64,000 nucleotides of DNA, taken from NCBI GenBank assembly GCA_907163375.1, contig CAJQUW010011613.1, forward strand, positions 1-64,000, read 5' to 3'. Below the pieces are notes generated by a model that had not been told where the DNA came from, ran no database searches, and was given only the letters and a program-made list of their open reading frames with translations. Both the position numbers and the translations under genes were made by a program. The DNA comes from Prostheceraeus crozeri (lineage: Eukaryota > Platyhelminthes > Polycladida > Euryleptidae). This document shows positions 12,560 through 25,695 of this stretch, in pieces. Every line of letters begins with the position of its first letter. Positions within the stretch are counted from its first letter, which is position 1.

Positions 12560-15117
12560 GGTACACTTCTTCGACACAGACACTTCTTCGACAAGACATT
12601 TGTTCGACACGGACACTTCTTCGACAAGACATTTGTTCGACACGAACACTTCTTCGACAAGTTCTGCATGAATAATGCTTTATCTAGCATTGATTGATCG
12701 GAAATATCTTGCATCAATGATTCTACATGTATACTTTATATGTGGCCAAACCATGTCAGTTTATCACAGCACCATAGCTGGATTACTATAAAAGGACTGA
12801 CACAGTCCATATGACCAGACCATGGACTGTGACATCTTGTACATGGATGTCTAAGATGGAATCTAAGTAGTCCCATGGACTCCTAGATATCTATTGTATA
12901 CTATCTATTGGTGGGTGTGAAATGTAATGATTTTTTTCTCGTTTAGCGCCCGGAAATTGTAATGTAAAACTATTGGGAAACTATGGTAATCCGTTAACGC
13001 TAACGCCGACCTCAGATATCGAATTTCATCTCTCAATAGCTACATATTACCATGGACTTCTAGACGTCCATGCATATTACTACGCTTGCCTCCAGGATTT
13101 GATTTTTGATATTTTACGGTTGACATGACAGTATGAATTGATTCTAGTGCCCGGTGCGCCAGATGTCACAACTTCATTTACGTCCCAGATAGGAAGACGG
13201 TCAGAAAGCGATATGGGTGATCAAGAAAATTTGCAATTGAGAATAATAAGATCAAGCAAGAATAAGCCAATGGCTGTATTGAACAACTACACATATGTTA
13301 TTGATAGAACACGTGGTGACAGAACATACTGGAAATGCAGTCGAAAAGATATTTGCAAGATCAGAATAACAACAAACAGTGCTCACGATCAACTGATCAA
13401 TTATCCAACAAATCAAACACATGAGCACGAAATGGCCGATATAGTAAAAATAAGTACATTAAACGAGATCAAAGATATGACTAAAGATCAAAAATTTGCG
13501 AAGCCATCTCAAATCGTCTTGAAAGTATTTAGCGAAAAGAAGACAGAATCCGGTGAAGTTTTGCCATCAATCGAAACTGCAAAAGTTGCTGCGAGGAGAA
13601 TAAGACATAAGCATAAGTTAGTTGAACCTGTCAATATCAATGATGCAAAGTTCGAAGACATCAAACTTATAGATGGTGAGAACTTCTGTCTGTATGACAA
13701 TGGAGATGCAAATAATAGACTTGTCATATTTTCAACTAAAGACAATGTTGCTCGTTTGATGGGCTGTGACTCATGGATGTTGGACGCAACATACGAGATC
13801 GTCCCCTATATGTTTGTACCAACTTCTCACCATAATGGGAAAACGATATGGAAAATGGTTTCCCTTGGTATATGCACTCATGTCAGGAAAATGCGAAAAT
13901 GACTACAAAGAGGTCTGGCAGCAGATAATTATGAACGCTCCAGAAGTCGACGGTGTCCCACCAGAGAATATCACTATTCATCTGGATTTTGAGATGGCCT
14001 CAGTGAATGCTTTCCTTTTCTATTTCCCACAAGGTAAACGTTCAATTTTGTTTATTTCATCTTGGACAAGCCATTCTTAAGAAGTTAAAGAAAATTGGAC
14101 TTGGAAAGAAATATAATGATGACAATGAATTCAAGCAAAATGTGCGAATGCTAATTGCTCTCGCATTCCTACCTACAAAGAAGGTGATTGATGGATTTTT
14201 GGAAGCATCATGCTTTTTAAGGGGCACTCCAGAAATATTGGAATATTTCGACAACACGTATGTCCGTGGCAAAGTCATAAGAGGGTCAGGAGACAATGAA
14301 ATAAGAAGAAGACCAACATTCTCGATAGAAAAATGGAACGTGTATGAAGGAATCGAAAGCAACCAGGATAGAACAAATAATGCAATCGAAGGACATCATA
14401 ATGCAATGAAAATACTAGCAGGCCGAAGCCACCTTGGAATTTACGAACTTGCCAAACTTATCGTCGACAAACAGATCCTAACAGAGCATGAAATGAAACA
14501 TCATATTGGTAGAGGAGCCACCCAACCGAAGAAATCCAAAGTTTCTCGAGAAAGAGCAAAAGCAATACAAAGTCTTCACAAATTGTTTTCTGAAAATCAA
14601 ATGCCAATGTTGGACTATTTGCAAGGAATTGCAATGAATATCTCCTTAAAGTGACTTGATTTAGTGTTTTTGTGTATATGTTGTAGTTAATAGAATGATT
14701 ATGAATTTGATTGAAAGTGTTTCTCATTTTATAAATGAAATAATTGTTTATGGATTTAACATGAATAGAATTTTAGGTACTGGCTATCTTTCGTCTTTAG
14801 GGTAATATCTTAAATTACAAATACGCTTCCAGTTCAATCTATGCGATGCAAGAATTATATTTTTTTAGAAAGGAAAAAAATTAATTTAAGACAAAAAGTA
14901 TAAAAAAAAATGCAAATTCTCAAAAAATACACAACCTGAAAAGACTATAATTGCTTAATAACGAACAAACGTCGTGTCGAAGAAGTGTCCGTGTCGAAGT
15001 GTTCGTGTCGAACAAATGTCGTGTCGAAGAAGTGTTCGTGTCGAACAAATGTCGTGTCGAAGAAGTGTTCGAAAATTTGTCGAACAAATGTTCGTGTCGA
15101 ACAAGTGTTCGTGTACC
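12560..15117 (+). mobile_element. MULE transposon with tandem-repeat TIRs
   Basis: Left end ggtacacttcttcgacac (from 12560); right end, reversed, ggtacacgaacacttgttcg (ending 15117). Each end is an array of a unit of about 33 bp built from cttcttcgacaagacatttg and ttcgacacg(g/a)aca: about 105 bp on the left (12560-12663) and 145 bp on the right (14971-15117), in opposite orientation. Between them lies a FLYWCH-MULE transposase. Both flanks are (AT)n, which hides any 9-bp target duplication. The element is about 2.56 kb. Confidence 0.8.
13213..14654 (+). pseudogene. MULE transposase with FLYWCH zinc finger, frameshifted
   Basis: The transposase would cut and join its own element using a DDE catalytic core. 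The chosen start is ATG 13213 (MGDQENLQ). Residues about 18-75 form a FLYWCH zinc finger (Y-Y...YWKCSRKDICKIR...H-H). The catalytic acids are visible: D in MLDATYEIVPYMF, D in ITIHLDFEMAS, and E in RTNNAIEGHHNAM. The reading changes frame twice: near 13810 (before GKRYGKWFPLVYALMSGK) and near 14030 (before NVQFCLFHLGQAILKKLKK). As read it cannot make one protein. Total coding length is about 480 codons. The terminal arrays at 12560-12663 and 14971-15117 belong to the same element. The low number of lesions suggests moderate age. Confidence 0.8.
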
Positions 15118-15125
15118 ATATAATA

Positions 15126-15127
15126 TC

Positions 15128-15182
<55 letters not shown>
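15126..15182. repeat. (AT)n microsatellite right of the MULE
   Basis: Alternating AT tract with one interruption, mirroring the tract left of the MULE. Confidence 0.95.
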
Positions 15183-15186
<4 letters not shown>

Positions 15187-15899
15187 GCTCCTTTGAAGAA
15201 CGATAAATAGTGGCAATGGGTAAAATACCAGCATTTCAGATGCTGAAAATCCGGCAGCTGAAAAACAACCCTATTTGGAAGAGTTGATGGCTAAGTATAA
15301 ACAAGCAGTCTATCTCATGACTAAACAACTTGAAGAATTTGGACAAGCTTCAGGTGATATTGTGAAAAATAGCTTTGAAATTCCTGCACTATCTAAAATG
15401 AAATCCTGTGCCGAATTCTGTTTTTTCAATAATCTCAAAGAGTCTGATTGAATACCAGATTTATAAAAGATAACACCACCTGAAGTCGACTGTGACAAAT
15501 TGTTGTACAATTGGTGAATTTGGAATACATGAATACATCCAATGTATTTTCATTCTTATAAAGCTGTAATCTGTCCTTGAATAAGAATAACAATAGTAAT
15601 TAGTAACAAATAATGGAAATTGCTTGATTAGGCAGGAAATTAATGCTATCTATTTCAATATGATTTCAAATGGATATGAGAGTAGATACACATGGTGTTG
15701 GAAAATATACAGATTGATTGCAAAAGTAAACCTATCAAAGCTATGGGATGAGCAGTTAACGGCTGATAAAAAAAACATGCTTGAGAATTGCAAAAGACCG
15801 AGTATATCACTAATAGGGAAAATGGATATCTACAGCAAAAGAGACCCATCCCTAGCCCGACTTATTTAGAGCTATACCAATAGAAAACCAATAGAAAGA

Positions 15900-17612
15900 G
15901 TTGGAAAACAGTGTTTGAGTTTTGGGATTGAACGTCAATGATGACTTTACAGGGAGGCGGGATAGTAATTTACCTACATTACCTACTGAACTCATGAGCC
16001 CCACAGCTGCCCATCAGATCTTGGGGGAGTGGATGGGTCATTTTCCTGTTCTGAGTTGGTTTCGTGCTGCTTGTGCCTATATGCAACGTTGTACTGCAAA
16101 AGAAGGCGTTGGATGTAATGAAAATGTTGGAGAAGAGACTACAAGAGAAATGTCTGACATCGATCAAAAGATAAAAGAGAAAGGAGACCCCGCCAGAGGA
16201 CGTCGGATTGTCCGAAAAGAAGGAGAAGTTATTCTATAGACCGATGCAAGTAACATGGCCGTTGGTGTTGCTCTTGACGGTGATGTAGTAATTGAAGATG
16301 CAGCCTGGTAGCAACCAGAAAATATACTGTACACACTAATGTGAGCGAATTAGACGCCGCGATTCGTGGAATCAACCTTACTGCAAAATGGAAATTAAGA
16401 TAACTTACACTAATGACTGACTCTGCAACTTTGAGAAAATTGTTGAGTTCAGTGTTTGATCAGACCCACAATGTGCGAACGCACGCTTCGAGTGAATTAT
16501 TAATTCGTCAAAAATTAGATGTTCTGCGTGAATTGCAGCTTAAAGAACTCCAGGTCATTGTGAAACAAGTAAGATCAGAGAAGAATCCAGCAGACAAATC
16601 AACAAGAGTCCCTAAATCCTGGACATAGAGTGCCACAACGAAATTAACAGCCTTGATGAATTGTAATATGCGAAATGAAATTCAAACTACATGTTTGCAT
16701 GGCAAGAGTGCCGGTTGGTAAAGAAGAAGCTTGAATGGAACCCAGGCATTGACAACATTATAAAAGATATTGTAGGTCAGTGTGAAGAATGTAACAGGTA
16801 CTGTCTCACAAAAACAAGTCAAACACCGATTGGAAACTTGTCGATCACAACTGTTTGTGAGCGTTGTTCAACAGATATTACGCATGATGGTGGTAGACAA
16901 TATTTATCGGTAATGGACAATGCATTCCGATTATGCATTCGGAAACACATTCAGAATGGTTCAGCGAGCAATGCTAGAGATATTGGGATGATGTTTGGTG
17001 AAATGGATCCGCCCGAAAGATTTCTCTTAGACATTGGAACTGTATTTAGAAGTGATAAAGTGAAAGAATTTATGATTAGATGGAATGCAGCTCAAGTATT
17101 TAATTGTGCACACAGACCCCAAGGCAACGGCATGAGTGAGCTCAACCATAAGAACATAAAAACAATGGCAGCACGTTCGAGAAGCAATGTGGAAGAATGC
17201 ACATTCTGGTACAATGTTACCAAAGGAATTGTCTCCTTATAAGCTGGTGCATCATCGGCAATGCAGACTTCCTGATGTAAGACAAGAGAATGCAAGAATT
17301 TGCCCACCTGAAGAGTAGCTTCAAATGAAAATGACGAATTCTACAATTTTTATCTCAATCATGTCATTGTTGGAGCAGAGTTTATTTACTATGAAGCGGA
17401 TGAGTCTAAGATCCTTGAAAAGTTTCTCATCGCGAGAGGGCGATCAAAAGTCAAGTTTTAGTAGAAACAAAAACAAAGATGGGATGACGCGGCACCCCAA
17501 GTCCACGGAGAAAACTGAGGACAATCCAATTTCCAGCAGTGATTCAGAAAGTGAAATTGATACAGGGCATCCTACAACCTGCTATAACAATGTTAATGCC
17601 TGTCAACGCTAG
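15900..17612 (+). mobile_element. Fossil of a Gypsy-like LTR retroelement (pol part)
   Basis: Partial pol region in the usual order: a connection segment with GHFPVLSWFRAACAYMQR (about 16035-16090), an RNase H region (TDASNMAVGVALDG, about 16240-16280, then SELLIRQKLDVLRELQLKE) and an integrase (zinc-binding CEECNRYC at about 16780, core ending at about 17240), followed by a low-complexity C-terminal stretch. No gag, protease or LTRs were identified. The assignment to the Gypsy/Ty3 side is by motif style only. It is broken, with several breaks, and looks old. Confidence 0.7.
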
Positions 17613-17639
17613 CTGTGATGAAAATTAGACCGGCAAAAT

Positions 17640-20230
17640 TTTTGTCAATGAACGACAACTATGGTTTTATCGAAACATTGCAACATCCCATAAAACTTCT
17701 GAAACGACATAAGTCGAAAGTTTAACTATGCAATTTCGTTGTCTACATCAGCTATAATAAGTATTTGCATATGTTAAACAAGAAATTATTACTCGAAATA
17801 CCAGACACAGAACAACAACAAACCAGCATTTAATGGACGTACACATGACAAAATTGAAACTATTTTGGCTCTGTTCTTTCAAAAATAAACTTCAGCTCTT
17901 GTCCATCATTTTTACTGCTTATGACCTCCTATTACGCAGAAATCAGAACACTGCCTTTGCTATTGGCTTGGTTTGCAACTGTTTTTTTTGTGCGTTGAAA
18001 ATTAACCAATTTCATTTGTATTGTAATAACGCATAAATTCTGTGAATATGCATCTTTTGGCCCATCTTGCCAGTATTGACATAGCAGATCAACTGACAGA
18101 TTGTGCTAAAAGGCCCGAAAATTTTCATGTCACCAACAACGCGGGAAAGTAGATGAGTAACTTCTGAATTGTAATGTCACGTCTGTTATACTTTTAAGCA
18201 ACTAATTTAAACTAGTTAAACGTATCAGTAAAAATATGAAAAGTTTTACTGAAAAGGTTCATTTCTTTCATGAAGTTGTTTTCTTACTTTCGAAATATAT
18301 AAAATTACTAATTTTTTAAAAATTTTCTGACGAGGGTATAGATGTTTCGCACTTAGTCTCAAGTTAAATCCGACTCTGAAAAAAATGATCGTCTACAACG
18401 TTCTAGAAATCGAAATCAGTGTTGGGTTACAATTGTACACATTTTCGAATTGCTGAAATTTCCCTTCATCTTGAATTTCACATTATGGCAATATTGGCCA
18501 ACAGCAAAGATGACCATACCCCAACTTGCTTTTGTGCACAGAGGATTGCTGTGTCTTCGTGCATGGAATGTCCTTTGCTGCATCTCGGTGCACAGTTACT
18601 CCAGCTTTATTGCGGCATAAACGATGAAACAATTTGGTCCCAATTAAATAGGCGTCCCAATAGACCGGAAAATTGTTCATGACACAAATATATGCAAATA
18701 GAAAAATTAAATATTGAGTTGCATCCTCTGTTGAAAATGGGAACATACCCGAAAAGCTGCGATTCATTCAATATCAGGAATCATCAGCAGGCCTTGTCCA
18801 AATCTCTCTATCATAGATAGGGCTCCCTATTTCATTGTGTAATTTCGATGGGCATTCATTTAATGTTACTTAAACTGATGGTGGTCTTTTTATACAGAAG
18901 TTTTTCTAAAATATCAGTCATGTACAAATAAATTGGGCCTGTACATATTGTTTTTTGTAATTCTTTTAGCCAATAAACCTAAGAAGACACCCCCGTTCTT
19001 TTGAATCATCAGTCACACAGTAGAGCAGCTAACCCAATTAGCCGTCGCACCAATGAAGCGTGGTAGACGCATCAAGCTTAATTAGAAGCAAATGCGGGAA
19101 TTAAACACATAGTTGAAAAATTCTCACTTCTAGTTGAATTGAAGTGAAAAAATATATCAGCGCTATCTCTACTTAATTCTTGCTTGACAGTAGTCTTAAA
19201 AATATATGTAGCAATCATCATATTGAATTTTTTCCATGAAATTGCGTGAAGCTTAGCACGTTTATTGAAATATACTGCTACACCAGTAAAGCAATATGCT
19301 TAAGGCGAAAAGTAAGTTCTGAGGCGAATATAATGTGCTCCGATTGTTCTATTAAAATCACACTTGTGGGTTTTAATTATCTTAGTTCCAGTTTACTACA
19401 AGCGGAGACGTAAACTGGAAATAATTATGTACATTCATGCACAAAATATATAAATCTGCACTTAACTGATGTCATGTCATCTATCAACTGAAGTTACAAA
19501 GCTCTGCATTTTCAGTGTAAATTCTAAGTATTTTTCATGTAGAAACAGTAACATAGAAATGAGCAACTTTGACAAGCAATACTAAAGTGCTAACAACAAT
19601 AGAAGACGAACATAGTTATCTCCTTAATGTCTTCTTCATTGACATAAAGTTTCTACAGTTAGGTGAAAGCAGTTAGGTTTTGAATTGAAGGTAACATCTC
19701 ACCAGATGCTGTGAGTAATTTCACTGCACGAGTAAGATTATCATGACTACGGTGGTTTTACAAATAGAAAAGTTCAATATGTTCTTCCGTCAACTTGAAA
19801 ACGTACATACACGACTGCACCGTAGCCTGATTTACTGGAAAACACCGAGAATGTGCAATCGAGAAATACCATAAATGTATTGACACGGCTTGCAGGATCG
19901 TCCAATACCTAGTCTTCCAACAGTAAATATTCATTTGTCCACAATATGTTTTAGGGTATTTCTTCTACCCATTTCAATTTGGGACGACTTAGCTGTTGAA
20001 AGAGAATTTGGCCGGTAAAATTGGAGGTCGGAGAAATCTACAAGGATCGTAAACCAAAAAGATCGTTGATAGATTACCTCTACGCGTAGAAGGCTGATCC
20101 TTCAATTGAACTTTGAATCTCAAAGAATCAAGCGCAACATCCCAAACATCCCAGGCGCGTTCAAAGTTGCGTTTAGTTTTTCCAAGTCAACTCTTTTAAT
20201 TGAGTTTGGATTTCAAATCGAACTCCTAAA
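17640..20230. other. Non-coding stretch, no gene seen
   Basis: AT-rich sequence with only short, unconvincing frames. I saw no paired terminal repeats, splice-bounded exons or family motifs. Confidence 0.4.
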
Positions 20231-20261
20231 TAATGGGAAAACATCACCTTAAAATAGTCAG

Positions 20262-21080
20262 ATGAATCAATTATCACCATTTTTGGACTCAGAAAAATTA
20301 TTGCGCGTTTGTGGTCGCTTGCACAATTCGCCAGCATCGCTTTCAAGCAAACATCCTCTCTTGATGCCGAAGAATAGTCAAGTTAGTGCATTGATTCGTC
20401 AATTAGCTCATGCTGAAGTCAATAATTTATGCACAGAGTCAACGATCAGTCAAATCAGGCAAAATTACTGAATCATTCGTGTGAAATCTCTACATAGAAG
20501 TAGAAATGTATAATTTGTAAAAAATGCAGTTGCAAACCAGCTCAACAAAAAATGGCAAATCTATCGGAGGATCGAGTAAAGGGAGGCAATCTTTCATTCA
20601 CCAAAGTCCGTTTAGACTGTTTTGGACCCTTTTATGTTACAAGAGGCAGAGCTAAAGAAAGGCGATATGTTGTCATATTCACTTGTCTTGTATCTACACC
20701 TTTCCATGTCTATTTCAGATATTTCAAAATCGATTCCAGATCTTTTCAAATGAATTTCAGACATTTCCAGATATATTTCAGATTTTTCCAATTGAATTTC
20801 AACTGGAAAAAATTGAAACTTCATTTTCATTCAATCTCAACTTCAAAGTTGAGATCGTTGATAGATATCTGAAATTCAATTGGAAAAATCTGAAATCCAT
20901 CTGGAAATGTCTGAAATTCATTTGGAAAGATCTGAAATCGATTTGGAAATATCTGAAATAGAAATGAAAAAGGTGTAGAGCAATGCATCTTGAAATTTCA
21001 AATTCTTTAAATACCGAATCGTTCTCAAATGCTTTAAGGCGCTTTAGCGCATGTCGAGGACAGGTTAAGGTGATAATGTA
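20262..21080 (+). mobile_element. Fossil of a BEL/Pao LTR retroelement (integrase part)
   Basis: Carries a BEL/Pao-type integrase region: FLDSEKLLRVCGRLHNSP with SKHPLLMPKNSQ (about 20277-20375), EDRVKGG with FTKVRLDCFGPFYVTRGRAK (about 20570-20660), and, beyond an inserted foldback element, HLEISNSLNTESFSNALRRF (about 20985-21045). The order is normal for the family. No LTRs or gag were seen. It is broken, with several breaks plus the insertion at 20694-20978, and looks old. Confidence 0.75.
20694..20978. mobile_element. 285-bp foldback element inserted in the BEL/Pao fossil
   Basis: An almost complete inverted repeat. The left arm begins ctacacctttccatgtctat and the right arm, reversed, ctacacctttttcatttcta. 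Both arms consist of repeated tttccaaatgaatttcaga-like words. The arms meet at a gttgagat/tcaacttc centre. It has no coding capacity. It interrupts integrase sequence on both sides, so it is an insertion and not part of the retroelement. A second copy lies at 44926-45166. Confidence 0.75.
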
Positions 21081-21099
21081 TTTTTTGAAATCAATTATT

Positions 21100-22559
21100 C
21101 TCACTACAATGACAATATTTAATGATAACATTACTCTAAAACGATATAACATTCACCATACTTATTTTCATACAGAAACACCATGTTATGAGACACATGC
21201 TACTGTATATACCTGAAAAAGTAATGTTCACTTTTTGAAATTCTACCGAGTAGTTTTATTCACACAATAAGTTTGAAAAATAAGTTTCTTAAAATTTCTT
21301 GTATTATTCAACAGCCCACCGAAGTGGCACACATGACACATTTCAAAAGGATAGTAAATCTTCATTGACTGAGCAGCAGGTATGTTGACAGCGAAACTGA
21401 AATTCCGTTACCACTTGGCCAGCCCCAATAGACCTTAGCGATGAGGTCAGCTAGCAAATACAGAAAATGTTTACAATATGATAATTTTCACATGTTAAGT
21501 TTGTTGGGCCAAAGGGCCTATTACATAGGCCATTGCGGCTGTAATTTATTTTATGTCGTTCCACTGATATAGAATCTGTATAGCCTTTGTTGAAGGTTAT
21601 ATTTATATAGGCCCATTACATGTTTGGTCAATACTAGATAATTCAGAAAATGTGTTAGTGGACCGAGGTATACATACAGACCTTTCATTACCGTCCGAAC
21701 CGTATGGAATCTATATCTTGGAACTATTAGCATGAGTTGGAATCTATTTTCTTTAGATGTGTTAATGTAGCATTATATGTACATCATGTGCTTTGTACTT
21801 ATTCAACTGTAGATCCAAGCTTTGATCATATGAAAATTATCATATTCATGAATAACCGTTCAGATTATTAATTTATAGGTGCACAATTTGTTTGTGCTCA
21901 AGTACTTTTCAGATTCATGATTCCTTTAATCAAAAATAATGCCATATAATGGAGACAATCGACGCAAAATTCTCAACATAGTTTTCTGTCTAAGTGTAAT
22001 GGAATGAATGCTTTGGACTCATATGAATGAAAATGAATTTCTATTGTAATAGACAACATAATGCTGCGCAGGAACCGTGAAATATCTTTCCAGGATTATT
22101 GTGTTATATTTTTAATTTCTACTCTGAAACTGAAGTGACGAACATGATGGTTCCCATTTTGTGATCAAATAACAAAAATTGCAGAAATTTGCAATACCTG
22201 AAATATATGGTTGGATGTGAGAGATCGCACAGGTCTATTTTCTTGTGCAGCCTGGCACATTAATTTTTCCTAGTTTTGTTGAGATTGTCTTTCAAAACGA
22301 AACGTGTCGGTTATTATGTTTGTATTTTGAACAACAAGAAGTCAGAAATACAAAGGGGCGAAGAATTTTGATTTAAATATACAAACCTACTATTTGTTAA
22401 CATATAAATGACTCAATAAGTTCAAACTTCAAATTTCTATGATTGGGCCTCACAGGTGACTAAGTTCGTGGATTTTAGTTTTTACACTGCCACGCTTGTC
22501 CTTGAACTCGATGATAAATCCTTATTGATCACTGATCAGTGTACATGTAATCTATTAGT
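21100..22559. other. Non-coding stretch, no gene seen
   Basis: AT-rich DNA between the BEL/Pao fossil and the pogo-like element, with only short random frames. Confidence 0.4.
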
Positions 22560-22561
22560 TA

Positions 22562-22585
22562 GGGTAGGTCGGGGTAATTCGGGTA
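22562..22585. repeat. Left TIR of pogo-like element
   Basis: Begins gggtaggtcggggtaattcg directly after TA; exact inverse of the right terminus for about 23 bp. Confidence 0.9.
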
Positions 22586-22740
22586 ATTTTTGCATGTATG
22601 TGTGTTTTAATGCAAGCTTCGGTTTGAATTAGAAATCGCCATGATGCTTTTCTTTACATTAGGGAGTTATAGCAATAAACCATGATGATAATTGCTTGCC
22701 AATCTCTTTCTGTTCCATAAAAAAGAAAAAAAACTGACCT

Positions 22741-22774
22741 ACCCGAATTACCCCGTGGTCGGGGTAATTCGGGT
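22741..22774. repeat. Subterminal inverted pair of the TIR core
   Basis: acccgaattacccc and its inverse ggggtaattcgggt lie head to head with a 6-nt spacer, making a hairpin of two terminal-core copies. Probably transposase-binding sites. Confidence 0.75.
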
Positions 22775-23043
22775 AATTCAGATTTTTTGAGTTTTTACTG
22801 CATCAGTAGCGAATACAGGAATGTACATGGAATATACAGAGAAATTGATTATGTAGGATTTGCATAATATCTCTATTGAGCCGGAAAAATACATCTATGT
22901 TCATAGAATCTATGATAACAAAAGATCAATTTAACAAATAGAAAACGAATTTCGGTTGTATACAATTGTGGAAAAGCCGCAACAAAAAAATGCATGTCTG
23001 TGTAGTCAAAACGAGAAGGACTGGAAAAAAGATGCAGCTTCAA

Positions 23044-25695
23044 CTAGCTCGAGCCAACAAAACGATAGCCATATCGTCGGCTGTTGCGCGCTCTTTCATT
23101 CGTTGGTTGAGTCAAACAAAATAGCTGTTCTACTGGCACGCTAGCGTCCGTATCCTCAACTTCCGGCAAGAAATAGAAGTCAACCTCTGGGTCCATTCCT
23201 CTTTCCATGTAAGTGACAGGCACCACTCCCTCGCCCTTTTCAACAACCTAAAATAATAAATAGATCTACGATGATGTCTGCAATTGAACTTGTTCAATTT
23301 TAATATGCTTACCCGTCCGATCCACAGCTTCATTTTCAATCCTTGTTTGTGTCTGACGGAAATTGGGGTAACCACCCATGTTCCGACTCCTGCTTCCGGT
23401 TTCTTGGACTTCTGTCTCACTCCGATGTAGTATATTTCGGGGATATGTCCGAGCACCACTGTTCTTTCGACCAGAAGAAGGATTCATTATCTCGACGTCA
23501 TGCGATTTCCCAGAAGCTGAAATAATTCTTAAGTCGACGTCCAATGACCTTGAGATTGCGGAGATTGCGACATGATCAGGCCATGTTTGAGGCTTGGCAA
23601 GTTCCACGATGTAGGTAGAGAGATCCTTTTCTTCTAAGAAGTTCTCTACTGACTCGCCATTCTGAAATGCAAGATGCTAGTTTAAAGTAGGCCTACATTA
23701 AGGCCTGATAAACACCGTGGGAAACTTCTTACGTGTGTAGGACGTAACTTCAGCTCTTCCGCTGCCATCATTCGCAATTCAAGGTGAGAGTACTTGCCGT
23801 TCAAACCAATCGACAACGCATGGAAAAAACAATTTCCGTCACTTGGGCAGTCTACATAGATCATCCCCATTGACTCGATCCTCTCCTTCAGTCTTTCCCT
23901 ATCTGTCTTTATCACCGTCTTCTTTTGATGTTGGACGCAACTTCTCCATCACATCAGCATCAGTAAGCACCATGCCAGCTGATTGATTGATGCGCTTTCT
24001 TTTGTGACTTTTGTTTTTCAAAGCTGACTTAGTCAATTCGGACTGGGGAGGCGCTATAGCTGAAATGATTGCACTCCTGAGTTTCCGATGTGGTGATGAT
24101 GGAGTAGGTTCCAGGGATTCGGTACATGATTCAGCCTTGATAATCTGCAATGAATGGGAGCGTTTTAGAGGCTTATAATAATGCAGAAATCGGCAGGCAA
24201 AAAATGTCAGCTCAGTGTGTACGGCATTCGTAATAGGCTAATTCAATGGTTTTGATTTTTTGACTGCACTTAAATGAGTATTCATTCGGATTATTATTTC
24301 GAAAGGCACCTTTAGTAGTCGCCAGACATTTAGAGAGCATATTTTGATGAATGGCTTTAACATTTATAAGATCAAAAGCTCATGCAGTTGGATTCAACAT
24401 CAGGATGCAGGCCTGTGACAATCGTACAATTATGAATAAGTTATTCGTATGACAATCCACTAAAACTTACTCGATTCATGGATTTCTCTCTGTCTATCGG
24501 AAATAGTCCCGCGCCAACAAATCCAGAGGCCATGTTTTCAGGCTTCAGCTTCATCCACAATTTTGACAAAAGGAACGGAAATACCTTTTTTTCCACACAC
24601 TGAAGTCTTGTCTCTCGGTACCAGGTTTTCAAGACGTCTTTCCACATTGTTTTCATTGGTTTAAAGAAACCAACGTCCAACGGCTGTAGAGCATGTGTCG
24701 TGTTCGGTGGTATGCAGCAAAGAATGACCTGCAATGTCAAGCAGACTGTTAAACACTGCATCATTATCACACAACGCTATTCAAGCTCACGTTCTTGTCG
24801 AAAGCAATTCTTGCAATATCGTAGCTGATGTGGGTGGAATGCTGATCCAAAAAGAGAATGATTGTTGTATCCACTCCATGCTTCTCCACTTTGTATTCTA
24901 CAAACTTTCGGAGCCAACTCGTAAAAATTTCCTCCGTCATCCATCCACTGGGGCTCGATGCATACGAAGTACCATCAGGACCACCGGTGCACCAAGCTGA
25001 ATGCAAGTGCTTTGATTTGAAGATGATTAGAGGTGGACATATGTCTCCATTTGCGTTGCCAGTAACAAGAACTGAGAACGAGCTCTTCCCACCTGCTGGA
25101 TTTAGATATGGTACATTCTTGCTACCACGCCTGAAGTAGCAATGTGTACTCTTTTGATCAGTGCAAAACCCAGATTCATCACAATTATAGACTTTGTCTG
25201 CGGAATCTATTCCTTTTTGGTACAAGAGTGTCAGCATGTCGAAAAATTCGTTGATCACCATTTTATTTAGCTGCTTGGCTCTTGCTTGAGAGAACAGCTC
25301 AGGTTTTCGTTTCGATAATATATGACTCCACCTTTTTTCAAACTGCGAGATAGTCGTGTCCAGGCTTGCTTTTCCATGGCACTTTCCTGCCATCTGATTT
25401 ACAGTACTTCGCTATGATATCAGCTAAATCATGTCTGTTGCAAGCCCATCCACTTTCAGCACAATACATGATAGCCTTGACTATGTATTCCTCTTCCCCC
25501 TGGTGTCAAAGTAGATGGCCTGCCTACTCTCGATCTAAGATTTTCTCGATGATGCCTCTGAAGAGTGGACTGTGGTATGCCAGTGGTCCTAGAAACACTG
25601 TTAACACTTTTCCCACTTTTGACAAGCTCCAATGCTTCTTTAATTTCTGATTTCGTGTAGCTGCATTTCTTTTTCTTGACATATTTCCTGGCCAT
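23044..25695 (-). pseudogene. pogo-type transposase fused to an OTU protease-like domain, spliced and frameshifted
   Basis: Start ATG 25695 (MARKYVKKKKCSYTKSE), just after a ttgtag acceptor. Exon 1 holds a psq-type helix-turn-helix (KSVNSVSRTTGIPQSTLQRH) and the DDE_1 core: D in YNCDESGFCTDQKS, D in LFLDQHSTHIS. Intron 24790-24729 (62 bp, GTGAGC..GCAG). Exon 2 (24728-24471) has IPPNTTHALQPLDVGFF with the third acid. Intron 24470-24145. Exon 3 from 24144 leads into an OTU-like domain: VDCPSDGNCFFHALSIGL with the catalytic-type D and C. Intron 23732-23662. Exon 4 (23661-23313) has ISAISRSLDVDLRIIS and, in another frame, LGHIPEIYYIGVR with a possible catalytic H. The last exon (from about 23249) ends at 23044. 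Frame breaks lie near 25490, 25350, 23916 and 23465, so it is probably inactive. Known: pogo transposases cut at TA. Inference: the OTU part may act on ubiquitin-like modifiers. Confidence 0.75.
24729..24790 (-). other. 62-bp intron in the pogo-like transposase
   Basis: On the minus strand it begins GTGAGC after FDKN and ends TTGCAG before VILCCIPPNTTH. Removing it joins the second and third catalytic acid regions in the order seen in DDE_1 proteins. Confidence 0.75.
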
